From Ursus arctos (Eukaryota; Chordata; Mammalia; Carnivora; Ursidae): a stretch of DNA of 64,000 nucleotides. Shown here one piece after another: positions 1 through 11,694 of the stretch. Under the pieces are notes generated by a model. It worked only from the letters and a program-made list of their open reading frames with translations, was not told where the DNA came from and did no database searches. The translations under genes were made by a program, and so were the position numbers. The stretch covers positions 13,282,566 to 13,346,565 of the forward strand of contig NC_079873.1 in the NCBI RefSeq assembly GCF_023065955.2, read 5' to 3'. Position 1 is the first letter of the stretch; the number at the start of each line of letters is the position of its first letter.

Positions 1-185
1 CTGTTGGAATCCTGAACCACCATATAAGAAGTCTGGCTACCCTGTGGCTGCCATGTTGGAGAAACCACAGGGAGAGACCACACAGAGATAGAGATGTCCA
101 AGGAGCCCCAGCTGTTCAACCCCTAGCTGTTTGAGCCTTCCCAGACCAGGTACTAGGCATTTGACTGAATTAGCTTGTAAGATGA
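1..185 (+). mobile_element. MLT1-type MaLR LTR, partial
   Basis: The first 180 bases resemble the middle of an MLT1 mammalian LTR, including the catataagaagtctggctac segment and the following stretch on a purine-rich 'agagaccac' theme. The left part lies outside the window. Identification is from memory of the consensus, and the copy is old and diverged. Confidence 0.5.
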
Positions 186-374
186 CCTCCGCCCCCACCA
201 CCCTCTAACTGCAAACTCAGGAATAACTCTACCATCACCTCTTTTGGAGCAGCAAAAGAGTATTTTTTGTTGTTGTTAATTTTGAAAGGAAATGATATTC
301 TGCACCTTTCAAATAGTCACACTAACAAAGATGAGTAGTCTGGTGATTGACATCCTAAACACATTCAATGTTAA

Positions 375-612
375 ATATTAATAGCTAACGCTGAGCACCT
401 ACTATGTACCAGGGGCTGTTCTAAGTGCTTTCCATGTATTAAATAATTTAATCATCACAACACTACCATATGGGAAGTACTATTATCACCTCATTTAAAA
501 AAAAACATGCCAAAGATCATGCAAGTAATAAATGGCAGAGTTGAAATTTGAACGTGACAGACTGGCTCCAGAGTCCATGATTTTAATCACCAAACTACAC
601 TGTTTCTCAATA
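375..612 (-). mobile_element. MIR SINE, antisense
   Basis: Reads as the reverse complement of the mammalian-wide interspersed repeat. The 3' part (gagcacctactatgtaccag) comes first, then the core that normally covers the 'cctcatctgtaaaatgg' block, then the tRNA-like head (ggctccagagtcc). It is near full length. Confidence 0.85.
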
Positions 613-1149
613 ATTGTTAAACAAACAAATGTTTCCAAATTAACTTCTAAGAAAAATACTCTAAGAAAAACACTTTCAGTAAATGGTTTATAAGCTAACA
701 TTGACATCTTAGGAAACTATAAATGGGGATTCTGATTACAAATGTTCAGGACATTTTCTGAATAGAAAAATTTTAATCTTATTCACAAAATTGGAAGTAT
801 TCAAATTATGAACCAAATATTCCATTCTGTGAACAACCAGATGTTGAATTTATGTTTTATCCACTTTTTTTAAGTATAAGGAAAACCTTATGCACCTATT
901 AATAATTAACAATAAAAACTGGTATAAAATATGAGTAAATTATACACTTATTAAAAACTCCTCAATAAAATTTTTGGAATAAGCATATGAAAAGTAAAGC
1001 AATACCTATGACCTAAGCTTTATTAGACATATGGATCAAATAACAAACTTTGGTTTTAAGCCAGTTTATGTGCTGTGAGGAAGCTTTCCCTCCAAAACAG
1101 TTCCAGAATCTGACCCCTTGTCATGACCACTACTGATACCCCCTTAGTC
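613..1149. other. Unassigned AT-rich stretch
   Basis: AT-rich DNA without a recognisable repeat family, splice-site-bounded open frame or RNA gene. Only short frames are open. Confidence 0.5.
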
Positions 1150-1670
1150 TAAGCCAGCATCTTCTCTTGCCTGGATTTTGCAACCGCCTCCTGACCAGGC
1201 TTCCTGCTCCCAGTCTTGGCACCCTACAATCCGTCCTCCACAGTGCTGCCAGAGTGACCTTTAAAAGATGGAAATCAGATGTTGTCACTCTTCTTTTTAA
1301 AACCCTCCAGTGGTTTCTTGAGGCACCTTGCCCACCTCTCTCACTACCTCTGGCCACATTCTCCCTCTCTAATTGGGCTCCAGCCATGCTGGTCTTTGTT
1401 CTATTTCTTGGAAACACACCTTGGAGGCTTTGAATTGCAATTTCTTCTGCCCTCAGGTCTTCACCTAGCTGGTTCCTTCCCCTCATTTCAGTCTTAGCAA
1501 AAATGTCAACTCTTGAGAAAGGTCTTCCCTTGACTATCTTTCCCAAATTTGTCACCCAAAGTCCTCCATCACCTCACCCTGTTTGTTTCCTTTATTGTAC
1601 ATGTCGCCATTCGTATTATCTTGGTCTCGTATTTGTTTTCTTCTTTACTTTCTATCTCCCCCTGTATTCA
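1150..1670 (+). mobile_element. L2 LINE remnant
   Basis: Matches the part of L2 between the ORF2 end and the 3' UTR. In order it has the 'gtgctgccagagtgacctt' block, the 'ctccagtggtttc' block, a pyrimidine-rich stretch, and the 'caggtcttcacctagctgg' block. Open frames of 70-140 codons on both strands here are relics or chance. Confidence 0.65.
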
Positions 1671-1692
1671 TTTCCCCCTTTATCTATTTTAT

Positions 1693-2195
1693 TACAGAAC
1701 AGACTACCCCAAAACTCAGTGATAGCAATCATCCCTTATTTAGTTACTCATGATTTTGTAGAATACCGATATGGTCTAAGCTCAGCTGGGTCATTCTTCT
1801 CCTTGGGCCAGGCTTGGCTGATTTTGGCTGGGCCTGCTCACACGTCTGCTGCCAGCTGATGGGTCAGCAGGACTGGCTGGTTTGTTATGGCTTTTCTTGG
1901 GAAGGCTGGGGCATTGGGGCCTCTCTCCTCATGTTCTCTTATCCCTCATCTTCTAGCAGCTTAGCCCAGGCTTGTTCACATGGCAGTTGTAGCATCCCAA
2001 GAGCTTAAGAGCAGAAGTTTCAAGGCTCCTTGCACTCTAAGCTAGGAATTGACACACTGTCACTTCTGTTGTGTTCCATTGGCCAAACAAGGAAGTCACA
2101 AGGCCAGCCCAGATTCAAGGGGTGTGGAAATAGATTCCACCTCTTGATGAGAGGAGCTGCAAAGTATGGTGGCCTTTACTGCATTTCAACACACG
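1693..2195 (-). mobile_element. MLT1-type MaLR LTR, antisense
   Basis: Begins with the antisense LTR end (accccaaaactcagtgat) and runs to the complementary start region. It includes the typical 'gtcacttctgttgtgttcca' block and the 'attccacctcttgatgagag' block. No internal retroviral region is attached, so it is a solitary LTR. Confidence 0.7.
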
Positions 2196-2854
2196 CCCAT
2201 TGGATTGTAGCTCTGTGGGAGTGGGACCTTGGCCCTGCTCCATGGACTGGTGCTTGGAAACTACTGCTCAAAAGCCCAGGACTTGCTACATTCTGGTCAA
2301 TCCCATATTCATTCGTCACTTTGGTTTAAGTTATTCAAGATGTGGCAGTTCTGCCTTTCATATTAACCCACTGTGGAATGTAACCACCAACTGAGAAACT
2401 GTCGCTTTAGAGAAAAATTACCCAAGCTGGAACAACGGGAGGGGAGGGGGTAATATGAGAAACTTCAAATTAAAGAGTGAGGCTGAAAATCTGTCAAGTT
2501 CTGTAAGATAAAAATCTTCTCGAAAGGGCACATCTGCCAAGACTGCGTTTTCACAGGCAGTGCTGACTGGAAATGAGGTCAGCATGAAGCTAGTGTCCTC
2601 CCTCCCAGCCAGGCCTGGGGAGAGAGTGGAGGGGTTTTGACAAGAACTAAATTGGATCCCCAAAGCCAGGCTCTGTATCCCATCTTAAAGAAAAAGAAGC
2701 CTCATAAATTGGTGAGGGAGGCTGGCAAGGGCAACTTCATCTTTGCTGTGGACTTGGAATTAGGCTATGCGGACTTTCCCCGTTCTCGCCTGAGATGTTT
2801 CAAAGTGGACTCCATCGAAATATATTCTGTGTTTCTGAAGGAACTCATTAAATT
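2196..2854. other. Unassigned stretch
   Basis: No repeat family or gene recognised. Short open frames of about 80 codons on both strands lack codon or homology support. Confidence 0.4.
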
Positions 2855-2975
2855 AGTCTGCCCATCAATAAGTATTTAGAGCTGACCTACCATATTTGTA
2901 GTGCTGTGCTGAATATCCTGGGGACATCAAAGAAGTGGGGGTCCTGCCTTCAGAGAACTTACTAGGGACACACGG
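2855..2975 (-). mobile_element. L2 3' end, antisense, weak
   Basis: The 'gtgctgtgctgaatatcctgg' like block followed by 'ggggtcctgccttcagagaa' matches the reverse complement of the L2 3' end (size, order and spacing agree), but divergence is high. Confidence 0.5.
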
Positions 2976-3079
2976 GCCCTGAAAGTGCTGACAGTGGGCC
3001 TGTCAGCTGCGGCACTCGCCACAGCTGGGGCCATGAGGCTTTCCTCAAGGGAGGATTGGTGAGGCGCACTTCCATGTCT

Positions 3080-3312
3080 ACCATGACTATAATTTATGGA
3101 ACAATGCAGATGTGCAGGCATTCTGCTAAGTGCTTTATGCTAACATGCAATCGAATCCTTACGATAACCCTCTCTTAGGGTGAGTACTATTAGTATCGCT
3201 ATTTTATCAGGGAAAACTGAAGCCCAAAGTTACAGGAGTAATTAGAAGCCAAGTCGGGATTTCAATGTATGTTTGTCTAATTCCAAGCTAGAACACTATC
3301 CTGGCTGCCCAG
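3080..3312 (-). mobile_element. MIR SINE, antisense
   Basis: Shows the antisense MIR order: 'attctgctaagtgctttat', then the 'actattagtatcgctatttt' block, then 'gaactgaagccc'-like core and a diverged tRNA-like head. Confidence 0.78.
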
Positions 3313-3334
3313 TGTAAGATTATCAATAGTAAAC

Positions 3335-3512
3335 ATGAATGGTAACATTTATTCTTACCTCATGTCGGGATTTTCATGTATTCTTTTATTTAATTCCCAC
3401 CATAACCTTAGGAGATAATTACAGTTATTATATCCATTTCACAGATAGGGAAACTGGGGCTTGGGGAGACTTAAGTTCTTGCCCAAGGTCACAAAGCAGG
3501 TCAGGGTGGCCC
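3335..3512 (-). mobile_element. MIR SINE, antisense
   Basis: A second antisense MIR directly next to the previous one. The core 'atttcacagatagggaaact' and 'ttgcccaaggtcacaaagca' are well preserved; the tRNA-like head is missing or diverged. The tandem placement suggests independent insertions, as the two copies differ throughout. Confidence 0.78.
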
Positions 3513-4119
3513 TGGTTTTCCTCATAACTTCATGAGCTGATGGTGACCCTCCTATACTTTCTTGTTCTGGGTGCTGATCTGGGTCCGTGGGAGGAGAACT
3601 GCCATCCACCCACAAGTACCTTTGAGACACATTAGGTGGGAATCCTGGCTCTTTCCAATAAACCCTTTCCACTCACCCTGATGCCATTCAGGTCGGACCC
3701 GTCATAAATTCCATTCCTCTAGCTACCCTAGCCCCCCACCCTGCTGGAATTCTTACAAGTCTTCCCCTTCACTCCTTCATGGTTGGAGGGTGACTCTGTG
3801 GAAACCACCTCCTTCCTGCTTTGTCCATCATGGTCTCTCCTCATAAGCAGTATGCAGGGCCCAGGGCTCACAGCCAAGGAGAATCCAGGCTGCTGAAGGG
3901 GCCTTCCTTAGAAGCTCCTGAGAAAAGATCTTGAGCAGCTGACACAGAGAAATGTGCTCAGAATCCTGCAGCCTCCAGTCAGCTTTATTTTAGGCAAATG
4001 AAAGCTGACTGCAGAAGGGGGCCAAAGAAATCCAGCCCTACACACATCATGGACATAACACCAGCTTCTATCTTAGAGTATTGCCCCTGGAGAGGCTCCA
4101 GGAATGACTACAACTAACC
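3513..4119. other. Unassigned stretch
   Basis: No recognisable repeat or gene; moderately GC-rich, with chance open frames only. Confidence 0.4.
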
Positions 4120-4215
4120 CTTTCGTTCTGCTTAGGATAGGACTGAAGCTCAGGGAGGTCATGGCTAGTACAAGGTCACATAGCCCTTTAGTGACAGAGC
4201 CTGGCCTAGAGCACC
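4120..4215 (-). mobile_element. MIR fragment, antisense, weak
   Basis: Contains the antisense MIR core 'ctgaagctcagggaggtcat' followed by 'caaggtcacatagcccttta'. Both flanks are diverged, so the ends are approximate. Confidence 0.5.
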
Positions 4216-4507
4216 CATGCCGAAGTCACTGTTCTCACAGCAGGGGTTCTAGGCTTCCGTCCTTTGCAGACCATCTTCACAATTTTTGCCATATCCACAT
4301 GCCATCTATGGTGTTCATCACTTAAAGTTTTCTTTGAATAGACAAATGTTTAAAGCAAATAAAATTTATTGAAAAGGGAAGCTTTGAATTACTAGTTTGT
4401 TCTGGTTTTACATTTTGCTAATAAATCTATCACATGTAAAATTGAATCATTTGTACCCCACTGGCAGTATGCCTTCCACCTTTTTGTAAACAGGGACTTA
4501 GAGGTAA

Positions 4508-4715
4508 CCGTGAGGAAGAGCTCTGAGTTCACGTTTCTTCTCTATTACTTACTAGCTACAATGTCACTGGCAAGTCACTTTACCTTTCTGAGTGTCCATT
4601 TTCTCATCTGTGGAGTGAGAGTGAACACTAAGTACCCCCTCTGCACTCCCTATAGAGTTGTTGTGAGACCCAAACATAGGAGTATAACTGAAAGAGCTTT
4701 ATTCATTCAAATAAG
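4508..4715 (+). mobile_element. MIR SINE
   Basis: Forward-order MIR: 'cttactagctacaatgtcac', 'caagtcactttacctttctg', 'ttctcatctgtggagtgaga' and 'gttgttgtgagacccaaa' occur in the expected order and spacing. Confidence 0.78.
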
Positions 4716-5324
4716 CTAAACCAATAGAAGTTTTCATTCTTACTCTACTTATAAGATATACTATTTTCCCATTTATAGTAGAAATAGTTCTTTATTTGCT
4801 CATCTTCAAAGAGATGTGGAGGTCTCTTGGGTGCTGGTTCTATCCTTTTCCTGGAAGAGTGTCTCTGAGCAAATCCCCTTTTGTAACATGCCTGTCTGTC
4901 CTGTGGTGTGCCTATCACCAGGCAGGTGATGAGTGGAGGTTTAGTTTCACATAGCTTGGTGAAAAGACTTTCTTCAACAGAGTTTAAGTCTCCAAAGTTA
5001 GAGAGGAAAATCTCCTAGGAAAGGCTCAGCTGGTATAGCTTTGGACAGGGAAGGGTAAATGCTGACCTATAGCTAAGAAATGGGATCTGAGTTTCTGGTT
5101 GTGAAGTGAAAGGAGGAGTCCTGCTCAGTGCTTCAGGGCCACAGGGACAGTGAATGGATGGCTTTGTCAGTCTGCAGCCCTTGCTCGCTGGAATCAGGGT
5201 AAATGTCACCAGAGATAACTAATTTTCCAATTTCTTTTCTTATCTAGTCTCTGCATTTAAAAATATCAAGGATTTAAAGTTGGTTGAAGACAGGGATGTT
5301 TGGTGGCGGGGGTGGTGTGCACTT
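4716..5324. other. Unassigned stretch
   Basis: No gene or clear repeat seen. A short G-rich run (around 5303-5320) precedes the next MIR. Confidence 0.4.
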
Positions 5325-5566
5325 ACCATTTATAGCACTTATGTGCCAGGTGTTATTCTAGAGCTTTACAAATATTAACTCATTTAATCCTCTCAACAAC
5401 CTATGAAGCAGGTACTATTAGTAGCCTCACTTTATAGATGAGGAAACTTAGGCACAGAGAAGTTAAGTGGCTTGCCCTAGGTCACATAGCTAATATGGGC
5501 AGATCTGACTTGAACCCAGACAATCTGGCTTCCTAACCCCTGCTCTTAACTACTGCATTATGTTGT
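5325..5566 (-). mobile_element. MIR SINE, antisense, well preserved
   Basis: The best MIR in the window. It is nearly full length in antisense order, with 'gatgaggaaacttaggcaca' and 'ggtcacatagctaatatggg' close to consensus and the tRNA-like head ending near 'ctgctcttaactactgcatt'. Confidence 0.93.
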
Positions 5567-5763
5567 GAAATAGATATGTATTAAACCTCCAATTTCTAAC
5601 ATCTTTCAAGGCCTAGTTTCAAAGGTTCCCGTTGCCAAGTGCCTCCCCTGAGCTCATACAAGAGAAACCTTCTGTTAACTCCAAATGCACTTCCTCTATA
5701 TCTCTCTAAAGGTGTGTACCACTTTCTAGCTTGCATTTGAATGATTTTTATGTCTTATCTTCC

Positions 5764-5806
5764 TTTGTGTGTGTGTGTGCATGTGTGTGCGTGCATGTGC
5801 ATGCCT
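5764..5806 (+). repeat. (GT)n-rich microsatellite, interrupted
   Basis: A TG-rich run with CA/GC interruptions (tgtgtgtgtgtgcatgtgtg and following). The interruptions suggest an old, stabilised microsatellite. Confidence 0.85.
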
Positions 5807-5824
5807 TGACAGTCATCAGTGCTC

Positions 5825-6225
5825 TTCACCAAATATTCCTGGCTCTCCACTTCCAGGCATATGGTAGAATTGCATTTCCTAGCCCCCTTCTGGTAGAGCG
5901 GTGTCATGTGACTTGTTCTGGTCAATGATTGTGAGTAGAATGTATGTGAGTTACTGCTGGGCCGACCAATGAATCTTCTGTGAAAAATTCTCTGAAATTC
6001 TCCTTTGCTCTGGCACACTCACAGGGAACATTTAAGACAGTGCCTGGTCTATCTGCCTCGGTTTCTGGGAGGCCACAAAGGGCAGAGTCCTTCTGTCAAC
6101 CAATAATGGGTATATACTATGAGCAAGATTTTATAACTTTATTGAAAGTTATTTGTTGATGAGATACTAGGGTTATTTGTTACTACAGCAAAACCTAACC
6201 TATCCTGACTGATGTAGTCTAGTCG
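5825..6225 (+). mobile_element. Ancient LTR-like repeat (MaLR/MER type)
   Basis: Starts with 'ccaggcatatggtagaattg' and contains the 'gtgacttgttctggtcaatg' motif typical of mammalian LTRs of this class. It ends with 'acctaacctatcctgactga', which resembles the consensus 3' end. Similar architecture recurs at 51330-51725. The exact family is not resolved. Confidence 0.5.
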
Positions 6226-6292
6226 ATGCCTAGTTTTAGTTACTAGTATGCAATATGAGAAATGGATAACATCTTAAGAACTTTGGGGTTTG

Positions 6293-6862
6293 AAAGATAC
6301 AGACGTAGTGAAGAGAAGGGCCATATGCACCCCAATGTTCATAGCAGCATTGTCCACAATAGCTAAATCGTGGAAGGAGCCAAGATGCCCTTCAACAGAT
6401 GACTGGATTAAGAAGATGTGATCCGTATATACAATGGAATATTACTCAGCCATCAGAAAGAATGATTACACAACATTTGCAGCAACATGGACGGGACTGG
6501 AGGAGATTATGCTAAGTGAAATAAGTCAAGCAGAGAAAGACAATTATCATATGGTTTCACTCATTTATGGAACATAAGAAATAGGAAGATCGGTAGGAGA
6601 AGGAAGGGAAGAATGAAGGGGGGTAAACAGAAGGGGGAATGAACCATGAGAGACTGTGGACTCTGGGAAACAAACTGAGGGCTTCGGAGGGGAGGGGGTG
6701 GGGGATTAGGATAGGCCAGTGATGGGTATTAAGGAGGGCACATATTGCATGGTGCACTGGGTGTTATACGCAAGTAATGAATCATAGAACATTACATCAA
6801 AAACTAAGGATATACTGTATGGTTACTAACATAACATAATAAAAAATTATTATAAAAAAATT
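6293..6862 (+). mobile_element. 5'-truncated young LINE-1 (carnivore L1 3' end)
   Basis: About 570 bp of L1: the last part of ORF2 (through the AEKDN-type end), the G-rich 3' UTR and a short A-rich tail. It is flanked by the TSD actttggggtttg at 6280-6292 and 6863-6875, perfect over 13 bases, which defines the insertion precisely. The low divergence and perfect TSD point to lineage-specific insertion. It is related to the copies at 25023, 47517 and 61728. Confidence 0.97.
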
Positions 6863-6929
6863 ACTTTGGGGTTTGGCTTTTTAAGGGAAAATTTTTAACC
6901 AGGGATGGGATTGACCTCAAAATGCACAG

Positions 6930-7732
6930 GTAAAAGGCTTCCAGATTGTAAACTTGTTTCTGTTTACAGAAGACATCATTGTCTATATAGAAAATCATGA
7001 AGCATCTACAAAAAAGGTTCTAGAACTAATAAGAGAGTTTAGCAAGGTCACAGGATACCAGGCAAATATACAATAATTCATTGTATTTCTACATATTAAT
7101 AATAAACAATTGGAATTCAACATTTACAAACAGTATTATTTACATCAGCACCCCCCCCCCAAAAGGAAAGAAACATTTACATGTAGGCCTAACAAAGTAG
7201 GTGCAGGATCTGTATGCTGAAAACTATAACACACTGAAAAAATAAAGAAGATCTAATAAATGGGAAGGTATATCATGTTCATGGATTGGAAAACTCAACA
7301 TTGTTTAATGTCAATTCTCAAGAAATTGATCTATAGAGTCAATGCAATCCTAATAAAAATCCCAGCATGATTTTTGGGGGTAGATATTGATAAGCTGATT
7401 CTAAAATTTGCATAGAAAAGCAAATGGACTGAAATAGCCAAAATAATTCTTAAAAGAACCAAATTCAGTGGACTCACACTGTGATTTCAAGATTTACTCT
7501 AAAGACACATTAATCAAGACAGTGTGGTTTGGTAAAAGGACAGAAATATAGACAAATAGAACAAAATAGAGTCCAGAAATTAATCCACTCAAATATTGAT
7601 TTTTCATCAAAGCTGCAAAGGCAATTCAATGGAGAAAGGATAGTCTTTTCAATAAATGGTACTGGAACAATTGGACATTCGTATGCAATAAGATGAACTT
7701 CCACTCAACTTTGCAACTTATACAAAAATTAA

Positions 7733-7769
<37 letters not shown>

Positions 7770-8885
7770 AAGCTATAAAGCTTCTAGGAAAGTATAGGAG
7801 GAAATATTTGCAACCCAAAGAGTTCTTAGATATGACATGAAAAGTATGATCCATAAGAGAAAGAAATCAATAAATTAGACTTTATCACAATTAAAAACAT
7901 CTGTTCTTTGAAAGACACTATTAAGAGAATGAAAAGACAAGCCAGAGACTGCGAGAAAATATTTGCAAATCCCACTTCTGACAAAGTACTGGTATCCAGA
8001 ATATATAAAGAACCCTCTAAATTCAGCAATGAGAAAACAAATATCTCATTTTAAAAATGGGGAAAAGACTTGAACAGACACATCACCAAAGAAGATATGT
8101 GGATGGCTAATAAGCACATACAAAAACGTTCACCTTTATTAATCATCAGGGAAATGCAAGTTAAAACTATGTGATACTACTTCACACTTATTACAAGAGC
8201 TAAAACTTTTTAAAAGTGAAAATACCAAATGTTGGCAAGGATGTGGAACAATTGGAACTCTTATACATTGCTAGTGGGAAAGCAAAATCATACAAGAACT
8301 TTGGAAAACCATTTGTTGGTGTCTTATAATGTTAACCCTACAATTAACAGCAATTCTACTTATAGGTATTTGCCCAAGAAATGAACACATATGTTTATGC
8401 AGAAACCTATACATGAATGTTTGTATCAGCTTTACTCATAATTGCCAGAAACTAGGAATAACCCAAATGCCCCTCAACTGGTGAATGGTTTAAACAAACT
8501 GTGCTACATCCATCCTGTGGAATTCTATTCAGCAAGAAAATGGAATGAACTATTGATATATGCAACAAGGATGATTCTCAAAGACCTTCTGTTAAGTGAA
8601 AGAAGTTAGACCCAAAGAGCTACATATTGTGTGATTCCGTTTATGTGACATTGTGGGAAGGGTAAAACTATCAGGACTATAAGGATGGAGAACACATCCA
8701 GTTACCAGGGTTGGGTGGGACAACAGGGGTAGATTACAAAGAAGCACCTCAAAGGAAAGTTTTGGTGTGATAGAACTGTTCTGCATATTAATAGTAGTGG
8801 TGGTTACAGAACCATATGCATTTGTTTAAAGTTATACAACTGTATACTACAAAGACTGAATTTTACTATGTACAAATCAGAAATA
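6930..8885 (+). mobile_element. Old LINE-1, ORF2 remnant plus 3' end
   Basis: Collinear with the L1 ORF2 carboxyl half. In order it shows the 'acaggataccaggcaaatat' block, the 'gaaaactataacacactgaa' block, the 'aaatggggaaaagacttgaa' block and the 'catacaatggaat'-equivalent region near 8510, then a 3' UTR. Many stops and indels break the frame. It contains a C-run at 7151-7160 and a CT/AT microsatellite at 7732-7769. The family is probably an L1M class. Confidence 0.85.
7732..7769 (+). repeat. Compound (CT)n(AT)n microsatellite
   Basis: A run of CT repeats passes directly into AT repeats inside the old L1. The compound form suggests expansion after the L1 inserted. Confidence 0.95.
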
Positions 8886-8970
8886 GAGTTTGGCATACCC
8901 TGCTATTTTTTCTTAAATCTCTTCTCATTTTGAGTATTTAAATCCCTCTGGGATCACTGCCTGTTGGAAG

Positions 8971-8973
<3 letters not shown>

Positions 8974-9009
<36 letters not shown>
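8974..9009 (+). repeat. (GT)18 microsatellite
   Basis: Uninterrupted GT repeat of about 36 bases, long enough to be length-variable. Confidence 0.97.
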
Positions 9010-9012
<3 letters not shown>

Positions 9013-9384
9013 CTTCTGTCTCCTGAACTCAAGTTTCCAAGGGAGCGGAAATTATCCGTGCTCATATAATTTCTCCATCTCCGCCTCAGCATGAGTCACC
9101 CTTTTGTTAACAGGAGACAGTAAAAGTCTCTGGAGGCATTTTAGCATGAAGTGCTTATCCTGCCTCAGGCTGCAGTGCCAATCTCTCATCTGGTTTTCCA
9201 CTAATTATGCCTACTATTGTGTCAGTTTGGGTCCCCAAATAATCTATTGGGGTGGAGCAGCCAACTGGTTCTGTCATATGTTCTGGTGTCCACAGATCCA
9301 TAAATGAGGGGGAGGAGGACAGGAAAGAAGAGTGGCCTGGTGCAGTGTTCCCTGAGGTCAATGGGGGAGCAACTCTCCCTTGCA

Positions 9385-10130
9385 TTTGTTTTGAACTTTT
9401 AAAATTTTGGTATGACATTTATATAGTAAAGGGTATAAAGTGTACAAATCTTTAAGTGTTTTGCTTGATGAATGATTAACTATATATGTACTCAAGTCAC
9501 CACAAGCCAGATCAAGACATAGAACCATTTACAGCACCCTGGATGGCTCCTCATGTCCCTTTTCAGTCAGTAACCATCTCCCACTCCCTCCAGAGGTAAC
9601 TTTCTGACTGCTATCACCATGGCTTAATTTCGCCAATTCTTGAACTTGATATAAATAGAATCACTCAGTCTGTACTTTTGAGTTCAGCTTCTATAAGGTT
9701 CATCCATGCATATATATCAGTAATTTTTTTTGCTGGCTAGCTTTCTATTGCATGAATATTTAACATGTTACTTATCCATGGTCCCATTGATGAACATTGG
9801 GTTTTTACAGTTTGGTGCTACTCTGAATAAATCTGCTATGAATATGTTTGTACATGTCTTTTGGTGGACTCAATCATTCATTTTCTTGAGTTTATGCCTG
9901 GGAGTAGATAGCTGAGTGATAGGAGCTGCATATGTTTGGTTTTAGTAGACACTGCCAAACAGTTTTCCAAAGCAGTTATACCATTTTGTCTTTCTCTCAG
10001 CAATGTATGAGAGCCCCTGTTGCTCAGCACCTCGTCAGCACTTGTTATTGTCAATGTTTTTAGTGTTAGCCATTGTGGAGGGTGTGTGGTGGTATCTCAC
10101 TGTGGTTTTAATTTCCCCTTTGGAATGTAC
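9385..10130 (-). mobile_element. Old LINE-1 3' region, antisense
   Basis: Antisense L1M-type sequence. It contains blocks such as 'gcagttataccattttgtct', 'ctctcagcaatgtatgagag' and 'ttctattgcatgaatattta', which are complementary to the late ORF2/3' UTR found in other old L1s of this window (compare 60490-61350). Frames are fully broken. Confidence 0.8.
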
Positions 10131-10919
10131 ATGTGTTCCCTTACTGTTGCCATAATTTCTGATTGAAACTGTTCTTGCTGCAGTTTCCAAATTTTTGATT
10201 GGTTCAGGGGTGTGGAGAGAGTGGCACTTGTAGGTGATGGGCTGGTAGGAGAAGCACTTTTATTAGGAGAGGGGGCTTAGGAATTGTCCTAGCATTGAAG
10301 TCCAAAAGGGGATAGCATCTATGTGTCTGTTTTCTTGAAGGTTGTCCCCTCAGAGAGCTGGCTTTTTGTTGACAGGCATACTCATTCCTCCAAGAGATTG
10401 TGCTTGAGTTATGACAGGCAGAATGTGTCCCTCCCCTGGGCAGATGGGCTGCTCTGAACCTTTTTCTGGAACTGTATGAGTTGACATGCATTTCCAGTCA
10501 TTTGTTTTCAGAATGACATGTGTCAGTTTAACTACCACTCCCTTGATATGTTTGTCAATTGGAGGAGAAAGTCGGAAAAGAGCCCAAGAAACAAGTGAAT
10601 GTTTATCAAGATGCGGGAAACCAAATCTCACCTTCACCTTCTCATTTGGTTTGGTGATGACCCTCTCTAAGAACAGGCACCTCTAAAAGAGAAATCTATC
10701 AAGCAGGTGAGCTACCAGGCATCTTACTGCCCAGTTCCTCAAGCCAGTCCTGATTTATGTTGGGAAAATAATGGAGAAACCTGGGGAAGTGTAAACAGCC
10801 CAAAGTACTCTCTGGGCTCATTTTGGCCAGGCTGGCCCCATACCTGTGCCAGTCCAAGGGAAAACCCATCAAATTAGCTAGCAAATGGCACTTATGGGCT
10901 TGGGAATTGAGGATCTGGG
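10131..10919. other. Unassigned stretch
   Basis: No repeat family or gene recognised. Several 60-95-codon open frames overlap on opposite strands, which is what chance gives here. Confidence 0.4.
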
Positions 10920-10921
10920 CA

Positions 10922-11100
10922 TGAATGCAGACTGTGCCACTTACCAATTTTGTGACATTGGCACGTTAACTGGCATCACAGAACCTCAATTAAAGCACAA
11001 ATACTAATATTTGTCTCACAGGACTTTTTGGATAAAGATTAGTTGGGACAATAGATACAAAAATGCCTAATATATACCGTAGGTGCGCAATAAATATTAC
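10922..11100 (+). mobile_element. MIR SINE
   Basis: Forward MIR from 'tgccacttaccaattttgtg' to a 3' end close to 'gtaggtgcgcaataaatatt'. The middle core is diverged. Confidence 0.75.
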
Positions 11101-11423
11101 TGATCTAATAGCCAAAAACTGGAAACAGTTCAGATGTCCTTGAACAGGTGAATGGTGAAACCATGGTGCATACAGCCCATGAAAAACTCGTTGGCATCCG
11201 GAAAGAAGGAACTACTGATACACATAGATGAATCAGCAGAGTACTATGCCGAGAGAAAAAATATTCTAAAAGATTAGTGTCAGTCATTACATCATGTATG
11301 ATTCCATTTATGTAACATTTTTGAAATGATAAAATTTTAGAAATGGAGAACAGATTAGTGGTTGTCAGGGCTAGGGATGGTATGGAGGGGTGAGAGAGGT
11401 TTGTGTGGTAATAAAAGGGCACC

Positions 11424-11555
11424 ATAGGGACACCTGGGTGGCTCAGTCAGGTAAGTGTCTGACTCTTGATTTCATCTCAGGTCTCAATCTCAGGGTTGTG
11501 GGTTTGAGCCCCACATTGGGCTCCACGCTGGGCGTGGAGTCTACTTAAAAAAATT
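11424..11555 (+). mobile_element. SINEC, older type, inside L1
   Basis: Carnivore tRNA-Lys-derived SINE. It has the head 'gggacacctgggtggctcag', the 'gtgggtttgagccccac' B-box-like region and an A-rich end. It is bracketed by an imperfect 11-bp TSD (11413-11423 and 11556-11566; two mismatches), so it postdates the L1. Confidence 0.92.
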
Positions 11556-11656
11556 AAAAGAACACCCTGAAGGAATTTTGTGGTAATGAAACTGTTCAGT
11601 ATCTTGACTATGTTGGTGGATACACAGACCTACACATGCAATAACATTGCTTAGAA

Positions 11657-11658
<2 letters not shown>

Positions 11659-11692
<34 letters not shown>
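11659..11692 (+). repeat. (AC)n microsatellite
   Basis: Uninterrupted AC repeat of about 34 bases within the old L1 3' end, where old L1s often carry AC-rich segments. Confidence 0.96.
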
Positions 11693-11694
<2 letters not shown>

